NCBI GenBank assembly: GCA_032358255.1
Contig: JAULBX010011323.1
Location: 41,774 to 105,773 of the forward strand
Length of the DNA: 64,000 bases
Direction of reading: 5' to 3'
Source of the DNA: Heterotrichella gracilis
Taxonomy: Eukaryota; Sar; Xanthophyceae; Tribonematales; Xanthonemataceae
This document shows, piece by piece, positions 1-14,102 of the stretch; position 1 is the first letter of the stretch; the number at the start of each line of letters is the position of its first letter. Below the pieces are notes generated by a model. It ran no database searches. It worked only from the letters and a program-made list of their open reading frames with translations, and was not told the DNA's origin. Both the position numbers and the translations under genes were made by a program.

Positions 1-351
1 GGGAGAGGGCGCGTGTGTCCACCTGCAGGGCCTCGTCCGAGGGTGCTGTGTACATCCCGTCCGGCCAGAAACTCTGCGGGTTTAGGGTTTAGGGCCCGAT
101 GGCACCGCCCCCTAAACCCTGAGTGGTGTCCTGACACCCCATCGGGCAGAAACCCTGAGTGGGGGATGGAAGGTGGAGGGGGAGTGAGGGATAGATGAAG
201 TGGGGAGGGGAGGATTGGGGAACATATTATAAGGGGCTTGTTAAAGGTGACGTGCAGGAACACCCACTGGGTTTGGTAGAGAAGGGGGTTTAAGTCAACT
301 TGCAGGGCCTCGCCCACGCGTGAGGGAAAGTACACAGTAAGTTGCCACCTA
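1..351. other. No gene seen; telomere-type words in non-coding DNA
   Basis: No supportable coding exon. The stretch carries short runs of TTTAGGG and CCCTAAA in both orientations (about 79-117) and two related copies of an 'AGAAACYCTG' phrase near 67 and 147. The short open frames here have no domain and no splice context. Confidence 0.5.
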
Positions 352-2510
352 CTAAATAACTACTGCATTTTCAATGTTTAGGTAAGTACACCATGCCAAG
401 TTCCTCATCCGAAACGTGGCATGAAAAGCCTTGGTAGTGCAACTTGCAGCCTGTTTTTTTCCGTGTATGCTGTCCTGATATGCCAGAAAGTGTGCTGCAG
501 CCCCTGGTGTGTCAAGAGAATGCATCTGCTGTGGAGATAGCCACACCATACCTGTATGCAATGTCCTATTATGCCCAGAAACTGTGTTTAGGGTTTAGGG
601 TTTAGGGTGCCCCCCCTGGTGTGCCAAGAGAATGCATCTGCTGTGGAAATGGCCACACCATATGCAACCTGGTGGGGTGCATCACCGCACCACCGCTCGC
701 CTCATGTGGCATGACTACCTCCCAGCAAATGCATTCCTTCACATACCCAGGGGTCACACGGTACAGGCATACTTGGAATATGGCATAAAAGGCACCACCA
801 TGCCGCAAGTTGCACCACTTGACGGTGGTAGCAAACTTAGGATGCGGCATAAAATACCCTAAACCCTAAGCAAGGTGCAAGTTGCACCACTTGACGGTGG
901 TAGCATACATTAAAGTACGACATAAAATACCCTATATCCTTAATCCTAAACCAAGCTGCAATTTGCACCACTTTGGGCTTTAACGCGTCACATCACAACA
1001 CCACTGACAAGGAGTAAGACTGGATTAGTGTAGTCTCCTCCCCAACGTAGTAATCATACCCGACCCAGCAATCCAAGCCCTGTATGCATGTATCACTTGC
1101 GTTTCTGCTCAGAAAAGCGTGTTTGCCCAGCCAAGGGTCCAGCTACTGCTCACTCATAGGGTTAGGTGAGAAAAACCCTTGCCTAGTTCCTTGTCACTAC
1201 TATGGTCGTAGTGGTGCAATGTGCAGCCTGATTTTGGCCTGTTCTGCAAAATCCTAGGGTGCCAGGGAGCTACATGCACCAAGTGCGCCTGCCCATTGTA
1301 GACTCGTGACTGCGTCAGTAGTGTCAGTCAATCCCAATAGCCCCCTGGGAGATTACATACATGTGGTATGGTGATCACAGATTGTTCACCACTACATCAC
1401 TGCCAACAAAATACCCACTGATTGTGGCTCCCATACAATCTCCTCGCGTGCCAGCGGGCCGCTGGTCTCACGTGCGCCTGCCCTTTGTGGACTCGTGACC
1501 GCATCAGTAGCGTCAATCATGGCACAGATGACATAATGGCTGTATGCCATGTGGTACTCAATGTCAGGGCGACGGTATCCCAGAGACAGGCCTCTCCTTG
1601 TGTCTGGATGCAGTCGCACCAACGATGTGTGTCACGTGGCATACCAGCCATCTTGCAAGCTGCCCCTGGGGTGATTGACGCTACTGACGCACTCACAGGT
1701 CCACACTGAGCAGGCGCACTTGGTACCAGTGGCCCTCTGGGTGAATGCATACGGGGTATATTGATCACAACTCCATCGCTAACCGCTCACTTGGGATGGC
1801 CTAAACCCTACATCCCAAACCCCAAACCCTAAGCCCTAAACCGCTCACTTGGGATGCATCTACTACATCAGCACGCGTTCTGCTGATTACTCAGGGGACT
1901 GCACACAATTCCTGGCACACTAAACAAAAAAAACATAGAAGGCAAAACCAAGCCACGAGCAGCACTACCCTAAAACCTGAACCTCAAAACCCTAAACCCT
2001 AAACCACCAGTGTGTGCTGGCCCTGGTTAACAACAAGAATGCACCTGATCTGGAGATAACCCTGGGATGGTGATCACAGTACGATGGCTTACCACGTTTA
2101 TAATGACCACTACCACATTAGATGCATTTTTCGCCTAACCAGGGGCTGCACACAATTAATGGCACAATGAACAAAAAAGGCACTCAAATCTTAAGACAAA
2201 ACCAAGCCGCAAACAGCACTACCCTACAACCTAAACCTTCTAACCCTAAACCCTAAACCACCAGTGTGTGCAGGCCCTGGTTACCCACAAAAATGCATCT
2301 GATGTGGACATAACCATCCCACACGTGGTACAATGAACACAGTACCACTGGTTACCACATTTGGGATAGTTATTACCCACGTCAGATGCATTCTGCTGAG
2401 TAATCCAGGGGCTTCACACAATTTCCGGTACACTAAATGAAAAAGGATAATAGGGAAAAGTGTTGCCGCAAAACCAAGCAGCAAGCAGCACTATCCTAGA
2501 TACTAAACAT
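352..2510. repeat. Island of foldback (palindromic) and tandem repeats
   Basis: Several related units share the core AATGCATCTG.TGTGG next to CCCTGGT. Units at about 511-553 and 620-664 are direct copies 109 bp apart; the second pairs with an inverted partner near 725-765, giving a foldback of about 150 bp. A second family (about 1281-1330 and 1471-1520, direct) has an inverted copy at about 1660-1720. A third set occurs three times in tandem with a period near 245 bp (about 1855-2100, 2100-2345, 2345-2510). Each of these carries opposed arms (GTGTGTGCTGGCCCTGGTTA against its near reverse complement) and is followed by CCCTAAA words. Also a direct repeat at about 797-850 and 868-930. No transposase is visible; a non-autonomous MITE-like or foldback family is the most economical reading. 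Confidence 0.65.
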
Positions 2511-2570
2511 TATGACCCTCCACTGGGGGTTCCTGCCCATTTATTGACTCCCTACCCTAGGGTTCCAGTC

Positions 2571-2655
2571 CTCACCTGATCCAGCATCCTTATCTGGAAC
2601 ACCACCTCATCGTTGAGCGTGATGTAGGTCAGGCCCCTCTCACCCACATAAGCCA
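2571..2655 (-). pseudogene. Decayed copy of GH2 exon 3 with donor
   Basis: Near-copy of the third GH2 exon (2786-2872) lying just downstream of it in gene orientation. It keeps the CTGGATCAG|GTGAGG donor but has substitutions and lacks a clean acceptor. It is one case of the exon-edge duplication seen throughout the window. Confidence 0.75.
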
Positions 2656-2785
2656 GCCCTTCAAACCCTACCCTAGGGTTCCTACCATTCTTCAAACCCT
2701 ACCCTTTGGTTCCTGACCGCGCCCAGTCATGACGGCAATCCCGCCACTTGAATGTTAAACCCTACCCTAGGGTTCCTGGCCTCAC

Positions 2786-4709
2786 CTGATCCAGCATCCC
2801 CATCTGGAACACCACCTCGTCGTTGAGCGTGATGTAGGTCAGACCCGTCTCACCCACGTGCGCCAGACCAACCTGCAACATGGCAACAGACAGTTGTCAG
2901 CCAGTGCATTTGCTGGGAACTACCCAACAAACGAGCGCAATTTTCACATTCAGAGGATAATTTTTCAGTCAACAGAATGGCTGGTTACTGGGTCCACGCC
3001 TTCAAGCACATGAGCAGAGGATGCCAGTGAGTAGTTGTGATTAGCTGTATAGAAGCATGAGCAGTGATCAACAGTGATCAACAGTGATTAGCAGTATAGC
3101 AGCATGAACAGTTATCAACAGTGATCAGCAATACAGCCACGGGAGCAGTGAGTAGCAAAACAGTCAATGAGCAGTTGCATTTGCACGCCATGCCCCAGCA
3201 AGTCTGACTTGGCAGGCCTCATACATTGTAACAAAAGGCTTTCTTCTCAGTAAAGCCACAGGACCCTCTGCACCACCACAGACCATTACCCTCCCCGAAC
3301 CCTAGCAGGGGCCCTCTTTACTCCCAGCAGCTCCCATCATCCTACCTTGCGCATGCCAAAGTACGATGTCACCCTATCCACATCCCGCCGCCTGCGACCC
3401 GGCGAACCAGCAATCATCGAGGGCGCCATCCCCTCCATCTCAACCTCCAAATCATACAGGAAGGGATCACTGGGGCTCCACAGCTTGGCATTTGGCAGGG
3501 ACAGGCTGATTTCCTCCCCTGCTGCTCCGCTTGCATTTGCCACCTGCTCGGTCCCCTCCAAAACCCTGACGAAAACCCTCAGGCCGCGGTCCCTGCTGGT
3601 GGCGTCCCCTCCTGCCGTCACTGTCACGAGCACCTGGGACAAAGGGTGCATCACTTTCAGGAGTTTTAGGATTCTTGAAGGTTTTTAGGCACGAGGGTCG
3701 TTGGTAGTATTGTGTGTCCAGTGGAAGAAACGACTTACGGTTGCAAATGACTCAATTGTCCTTACACACTGCAAATCACGGGTCCAACTGTCTTCAATTT
3801 CCGACATTTCAAAGCCAAAAAATGCCCACCCACCTGGGAGCCATCCACATCCGGAACCACCTCCAGGTGCGCGATATGCTGACGCGGCACCGGCTCCATC
3901 CACACGCTCTGCCAGATTCCCGAGGTGGGGGTGTACAAAATCACGCTATCCAGCTTCACTCGCTGCTTGCCAAGGGGGAAAAACCCCGCCTCGGTGGGAT
4001 CCCACACCGCCACGATGAGCTCGTGGGTGGACCCCGAGGCAGCAAAACCCTCCCCTAGGGCTTCCGTCACGTCGAAGCTAAACCTGTCGTAACCCCCCTG
4101 GTGGGTACCCAGGAGCTGTTGGTTGATCCACACCCTGGCTTGCCAGTCCACTGCACCAAAGTGGAGCACAACCCGCTGCCCCGACCAGGGTTTGGGGATG
4201 GTGATGTTTCGGCGGTACCACATGCGGTCCACATGCCTGTGGATGCCGGACAATGGCGACTCGATGGGGAAGGGCACCAGGACTTGGGTGGCCAGAGGGA
4301 GGTTGAAGGGGGGCAGCTCGGTGCACTTGGGGCTTCCAAATGCGCACTGGGACTCGGACCACTCCCAGGGACCGTTGAGGTTGAGCCAATCCCCACGCAC
4401 AAGCTGGGGACGGGGGTACTCCGGCCAGGGGATGGCGTCGGGGGTGATGGCGGCTGCCCAGCGGGTGTGGTTTCGGGTGGGGAGGCGCATGGGTGGTGGG
4501 GTGGCGGGGGGTGAACGGAGGGACCAAGGGGTGGAGGGGGATGGGAGGAAGAAGAGGAGGATGAGGGAGCCGCACAGGGTGATGGTGGCGAGGATGGCGA
4601 TCATGGCGGGGAAGCGGGTGGGGTGGTGGGTGGTGGGTGGGCCCCGGGTGGGTGAGAGGAGGGGCTGGTCCAGCGGGTGGGGGGAAGGGGGGATGCTGAC
4701 GCTGGCCAT
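2786..4709 (-). CDS. Glycoside hydrolase family 2 (beta-galactosidase/glucuronidase-like), membrane-anchored, catalytic part not in window
   Basis: Three exons joined in phase 0: 4709-3834, 3633-3346, 2872-2786. The protein opens with a Pro-rich cytosolic stretch and a single hydrophobic anchor (about residues 36-57, MIAILATITLCGSLILLFF), so it is probably a type II membrane or lumenal enzyme. A GH2 sugar-binding jelly-roll follows (LNLNGPWEW, VPFPIES, MWYRR, VVLHFGAVDWQARVWIN, HQGGYDRFSFDVT). Exon 2 is the Ig-like GH2 domain (KLWSPSDPFLYDLEV, SYFGMRK), and exon 3 matches the strand before the barrel (ITLNDEVVFQMGMLDQ). The TIM barrel with its catalytic glutamates should come next, but nothing recognisable lies in the remaining 2.7 kb to the left edge. 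The gene is therefore either truncated or continues past an unusually long intron. Substrate specificity cannot be told. Family assignment is firm; integrity is not. Confidence 0.85.
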
Positions 4710-6047
4710 AGTTGGGGACCTGAAGTGGGGGAGTGGTTGGTTTTGGTCGGTCCAGAAGGAGGTTGATAGGTGAATAGCCGTTGGTTAAGGATATGGCAGT
4801 TTCCAACTGCCAACTGGTTGAAGTGATGTGTTCAAAACCTTGGCAATGGGCACACCGGTCTTCCCGCCAATGGCACACATCAAGTTTACCGCTGTAGCTG
4901 GTTGTCATGCACAACAGCACCTGTGATGACAGGTTCTACACGTCATATGGTTTAATTACTGGTTAGTGGGCGCGATGCAAGCATCATCGTTGGGCCGTTT
5001 CCGACACGGCATGCAAGATGGGATGTTTCGTAGCTCCCCTTTCTTTAAACCCAAGTGGGAGAACAGGCAGTCATGTACCAGCTGACGGAGATGCACTAGT
5101 ATAAAAACTCGATCTTCGTTTGCTGCGTTGCATCGTGAAAATGGGTGTGTCGGAAAACAAGGTGAACAGATGACCCACCATGTGGACATGGCCCCAGCCT
5201 TCAATCTACACCAGATTTCTAAACTAGCTCACCCAGATACGCGTGCTGCAGCGCTCCTACCTTCACAGAGACGCCCAGAGCTTTGCCCTCACAAACTTCG
5301 TTCCGGCAGTTGAAGTCGTCTTATGCATGCATGTCCATCTCCGCCAGAAACACCCGAGGACAGTCAAATGCACGAAGGCAGTAATCCAGTAGTCTCTAGA
5401 CTGGTTTAAGACCCACTTTCAGGAGGTGGGTATGTTGCAGTGGGCGCATCGCGAGGACACATCACCCTGTCGAATTCGGAGCATTTTGCGTTGAAAAATA
5501 AAGGAGAAAACTCGGAAAATAAATCCTGGGTAGTTTTTCCTTGGCCCAATGATGGCAATATTCACCTTGTTGCTCTACAAAAGGCAGAAGCGTTCACCGG
5601 TCAGACAGCCCAACACGTATCTATCACCAACAGGGCCTTGTTTGAGAGTTCATTGTTCCTGGCCCGAGCATTGAGCCCTAATTCCCACGCACCACCCACC
5701 GCAGCCACACTCTTTAGTACTGGGGCCATTGCACTCCATTCCAAACCCCACTTGTCTTTTGTTCCCCTGAGGGCACAGCTCTCTTACGACTAACTGAAGC
5801 AACATCCCTTATTCCCTTTCCCACGAAGCTTTGGGCACACTCCATTTGTGTAGAGGGAGACCCCCCTTGCACACACAGCACCCACGCCTAGCTCCTCCTA
5901 CCCTTGAAGGGGTCTCCGAGTTAAAAACTGTGTCGTAACCCCATAAGAGGGAAGTATTTTTGGAGAAGCAGCTGCCTGTGTGCCGTACTTGGCCGTTGCT
6001 CGCGAGGCTGGTCCAGTTTCATCAGAGGGCCATCAGTCGGATACAGG
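4710..6047. other. Intergenic region between divergent GH2 (-) and TyrRS (+) genes
   Basis: Should contain both 5' regions. An open frame at 5440-5793 (+) runs 117 codons to a TAA but has no ATG, no recognisable domain and no clear splice partner. It could be an exon of an unmodelled gene or chance. No RNA gene or terminator recognised. Confidence 0.4.
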
Positions 6048-10141
<4,094 letters not shown>

Positions 10142-10254
10142 GGGGTGGTGTGTGGTGGTGGTGGCGGTGGTGCTATGGGGGCATGGCAGCCACCCTGTCG
10201 CAATTTTCCTGATGTCACAGTGTGGTGGTGGTGGCGTGGGGATTATGGTTGGAG

Positions 10255-10495
10255 GTGATCGCATTGGTGGGCGTCTGGGGCTGCTGGCCATTGGCAAAAA
10301 GAATAACCTGCTGCTGCGGGTGGAGTGAGGGGTGGTGTGTGGTGATGATGTGCGGAGACTGCGTTTTTACTTGTGCTGGTGGCACCTGGTGGGGTGGGGT
10401 GGGGTGTGGAGGGGGGGGAGGGAGGATTTTATCGATGGCCGCCTGGTGCTGTTGGCCACTGGCAAGAAGACTCTGCTGTAGGCCACTTGGCAAGC
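10255..10495 (+). pseudogene. Two downstream copies of the TyrRS terminal exon
   Basis: About 10261-10330 repeats the exon 8 end including its stop and 3' flank (LLAIGKKNNLLLRVE, then TGA and GGGGTGGTGTGTGG). About 10430-10495 repeats LIDGRLVLLATGKK and ends in an early TAG. With the true exon this makes three tandem ends to the gene. Confidence 0.85.
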
Positions 10496-11387
10496 TGCTG
10501 GTGCGGGTGGGGCGATCAGTTGGGTTGTGGTGGTGGCGACGGTGGGATCACCATTATGCTATTCTTTTCCTGATGACCACCAGTGGTGCTGGTTGCGGCG
10601 TGCGTGTGTTGGTGGCGGTGTGGAGGTTTGTCCAGCCTGCCGCGTTGGCGCTGGCGGAAGTGGTGAGAGGGCATGGCAAGGGTACTAGGGTAATTATAGG
10701 GTACTAGGGTAATTATACTATTATCTTTATTCCCTTGGCGTGGGTGGGGTGAATCAACCCCTGGGGTGAATGGGGGTTGGGGTGAATGGGGGTTGGGGTG
10801 GTCGGGGTGGGGAGGGTCCCCCTCTGAGGAGTTGTAGGATTTGGACCGCAGAGGCCTCTGATTGTGGCTCGGGCAAGGACTACACCGGTGTGTGCTTCAC
10901 ATGGAGGGTCGAAGCCATTTTGTGTAGGGAGTAGGTTTTAGGGTTTAAAGTGCGTAGTCCGCTGTCAGCATTTCTGGATGCCTCACCCAATTCAAGTGTG
11001 GCGATGCTGTGAAATCATCCCTTTTGACTGCGGTTTTGTGTGCCGCGGCTGTAAATAACCCCCCTTTGCATATATGCATGCCTTGTACAAACCCTTCAAC
11101 GAAACCCTATTTGTATGACAGAAAGCTTCCGAAGGACCTTCACAATTTATTTCTTGAAGGCTATGCCCACCTGCCATATCAGCCATTATGTAAAGAGCCA
11201 CTTGATCCAGCTGGAAGGTTTGCTTGTCAAGTGACCTCTGCTTGTATCTGGTGTGTCAGCGTTTAATGCGGTGAAAAACGCTGCAACTCCGTAAGCAAAG
11301 TTGCACAGCCCCACTTCAAGTGGACCACTTGCCAGTGTGCAGAATACTGTTCTGGTGTCTTCTGTCAGCAGTTTACCGTCAAACACA
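10496..11387. other. Intergenic, G-rich then mixed composition; no gene recognised
   Basis: Left half is GGT/GGGTGG-rich and contains short direct repeats (TAGGGTAATTATA twice near 10685-10715; GGTGAATGGGGGTTGG near 10765-10800). Several short frames are open but show no domain or splice support. Confidence 0.4.
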
Positions 11388-12625
11388 ATGCAGTGCAGCG
11401 CAAGCTTGCGCCCTGGGCGCTGCATGGGCCCAAACCCCAACCCCAACCCAACAAACAGCCAGCGCAGAAAGGCAATACGCCGACAGCGCCCACGACCCCT
11501 AGCCGCAACGGTGGGTGGTTTCTCTTGCCTCCTTTGTTTCTGCTACGCTGACGAGGTTGTTGTTCTGCTGGTACTTAGTTTTCATATTGTGTGCAGGCTG
11601 TCCAGGGCAAACCTGACCCCTACGACACCCTTTCTGAGCTGACTGTCCCACGACACAACCAGGCACTGACGGTTTTTGCTGCCTTTCGGGCCCATCCCGT
11701 TCATGCTTGACTCGCCCCTCTTGGAAGCGGTACGCTCTACCCAGCCTCCTAGGGTTACCAAGTCACCATATGCATGCATGCATGCACAGTTACCAGGTTA
11801 CAAGTTACCACACTCAGTTACTTGGTGACCTTGTTGCCAGACCTTTTGGCAAGGTGGTGACTCGGTTGGGAGCCGGTGTTTTGATTACTGGTACCCAATT
11901 ACTGTCCGTTCATGGCTCTGCCCTGCCTCCAGCCTTGTCAGTCCACCATGCAACATAGTTTCCACTTCTTCTGGTAAACGCCTGTCTTTGCTTGCGCAGC
12001 TGGCAGTTTCTTTCGTAGGATCAGCTTCTTTGTCGCTCCTATCCCTCGTGCCAACCGTGATAAGCTGCAGGAGAGTGATGGATCAGCTATCCACTGCAGT
12101 GGCTGAAAGCAAGCAACGAAAGGTCATCGTGGTGAGTGGTGCACCCTTTATCTTGTGTTCTATGTATACAAGTGCCACGGCCTCCCACCACGCCTGGCTA
12201 ATACTCTTCGCAGGGCTTCCTGTTGGGCAATGCTGTTCAGTGTAGTTGGCACACTGAATGGTTGTCTGTCAACCTGGGTGCACAGTGCACATTGTTTGGG
12301 TTCTGATTGGTGGCAACATCGTAACTGTGAGACGTGCGGGTGCTAGCTGCAGATTCAATTCTGTGTGGAGGGGGTGGTGACCACCCGCACCGTCACAGGG
12401 TTTGCTGACCTGGCGGCTGCTGCTGCCGCCGGCGACAACCTGGCACTGGAGGAGCGCATCAGGGAGTGCGTGCCAGAGTCTCTCGAGGGCCTGCGGGTCA
12501 CTGGGGTTGACTTTGAGATCCCGGGTGACCGCCGCGTGAACGTGCAGGAGGTGCCGCAGCGGATCCTGAGGGGTGTCCTGGAGATGGCCGATGCGTTCTG
12601 TGTCAACCTCACATACTATAAATAA
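11388..12625 (+). CDS. Unrecognised protein, about 200 aa, transit-like N-terminus and one hydrophobic segment
   Basis: Model: 11388-11510, 11597-11671, 12000-12131, 12353-12625, all phase 0. Exon 1 encodes a Met-starting, Arg-rich, acid-free leader (MQCSASLRPGRCMGPN..., ending near RPRPLAAT) before GTGGGT. Exon 2 has a weak donor (ACG|GTTTTT), so its end is the least certain point. Exon 3 carries a hydrophobic stretch (LAVSFVGSASLSLLSLVPTVI) that may be a membrane helix, and ends at GTG|GTGAGT. The last exon is a clean 91-codon frame with the gene-like codon use of neighbours (FADLAAAAAAGDNLALEERI, VDFEIPGDRRVNVQEV) and stops at TAA. I do not recognise the family. An organellar protein is an inference from the leader only; an additional exon in the 11.7-12.0 kb intron is possible. 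Confidence 0.5.
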
Positions 12626-14102
12626 ATTGATGCATAGGGCACCTTGTAGGATACCCTGTATTCCATGGTTCAGGGCAGCTCAAGGGGGTGGGGCTGGTGC
12701 AGGTGGGCGTATTTGTGAACGAAAAGCGAGTCAAAACCACAGTCATTGTTTGTCTTGTTTGTGACCTCGGCCAGAGGTCCCGGGACAAACGTTGATGGTG
12801 GTCCTGGCTCTCTTTTCGTTGACGAACATGTCCACTTGCACCAGCACATAGAGGCTTAGGGTGCTGCCAAGCTGGGCTGGAGTTTAGGGTTTAGGGTTTG
12901 AAACCTTCAGGGTCTAAAACCCTAACCTTTAGGATATGAAAACTCTAGAGCAGACCCTTCCTGCTCTGGTGCCCGAGAACGCGGCAGGCCTGGAGGTGAT
13001 ATGCGTGGTTTTTTAGCTGCAACGCGGACAAAAGACGAGGATGGATCAGATCCCACAGACATACTTGAGGCCTGTGCTCGAGCTTCGAAGCTCGAGCACA
13101 GCCCTGAAGTACCTCTGTGGGATCTGATCCACCCTCGTCCGTTGTCCACATTCCAAAATTCTACGTGATATGATGTTGCAGAATTTGAAGACAACAAAAA
13201 GGCTCAACCATACCTTCAGTTTTGGTTGGTTGTGGTCAGGTTACAAGTGCCACGGCCATCCGACAGCGCCTGGCAAACATAACAACATAGCAAATTGGCT
13301 TGTACGTGGGTCCATTACAGCCCAGGCGTGGAGATCTTGCAACCAGACTGGATGTTATTTAGGTGCAGTTGAACAAGAGCAGTTGAACAAGAGCGCAGTG
13401 CATAGTTTGCCTACTGACTTGTTGGGCAAGCACTTGATTTGTAACCTTGCTGAAAGCACTTTGTACCAGTGGTCGCTCAAGTTCATGGGCTGAAGCTTTC
13501 TAGGGCTTTCATGTAGGCCACACGATGAGCGCACCTGTAACAACTCGTGCCGTCAATGCCTGCAAAGCGTAGTACGTGGAATGTTAATCAGTGAGTTCAA
13601 GCTGGCGATAGTTACGAGTGCGAAGCACGCCGCAGCAATACCTTCAAGGGACCCTCAAGGGACAATTCAATTGACAGTCTTTTAAGCCGATGGGCAAAAA
13701 AAGAGGTTTAGGGTTCTGTTTAGGGTCTTTATGAATTTATGGAGCCAATGCTGAGTGCACCAGCACCACACGTGATACGAAACCGTAGACCCAGCCTTAA
13801 CGTAGTAACACAACAACCAGTCAACAAGTTATCGCAACGTGTTGCTGCCGCAACTGCCTGTGTCGAACCGCCAAGGGTCGCTCCCGCATGCCGCCTGTAA
13901 CTATATGCATGCATGCATCAGTCCAACGCACATTCCTGGCAACACTGTGGGATGTAGCTGATATAGCTGTGTCCTATGCTTAAAAATTACGAAGTGGATA
14001 AATTCTTATTCCGAACTGGCACATACAGGTGGACCCATCCTCTTATACCCACACCGTGTATGGGTCCACCCACTCTGACCCACGAGTAGACCCATCGTAC
14101 CC
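12626..14102. other. Intergenic; contains a large palindrome
   Basis: No exon recognised. Holds TTTAGGG words near 12880-12900, a near-perfect inverted repeat at 13027-13146 (own entry), a short direct repeat AGTTGAACAAGAGC (near 13366-13391), and an ATGCATGCATGCAT run near 13903. Contains the 5' region of the AFG1-like gene. Confidence 0.5.
13027..13146. repeat. Near-perfect inverted repeat, about 60-bp arms, no loop
   Basis: Left arm 13027-13086 and right arm 13087-13146 pair around AGCTTCGAAGCT. Matched blocks include GGATCAGATCCCACAGA with TCTGTGGGATCTGATCC, and GCCTGTGCTCGAGCTT with its complement. A few mismatches and small gaps remain (CATACTTGAG against TGAAGTACC). As RNA it would be a long hairpin; as DNA, a cruciform or palindromic junction. 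Confidence 0.85.

Noticed and set aside
1-2510. Chromosome end (telomere)
   Set aside because: Telomere-type words are 1-3 units long, in both orientations, and equally common in introns across the window.
352-2510. Autonomous transposon
   Set aside because: No transposase or reverse-transcriptase coding sequence in any frame; only foldback repeats.
4067-4920. Other long frames across the GH2 first exon on both strands
   Set aside because: GC-rich exon leaves several frames open; only the 4709 frame carries the GH2 motifs and a hydrophobic anchor.
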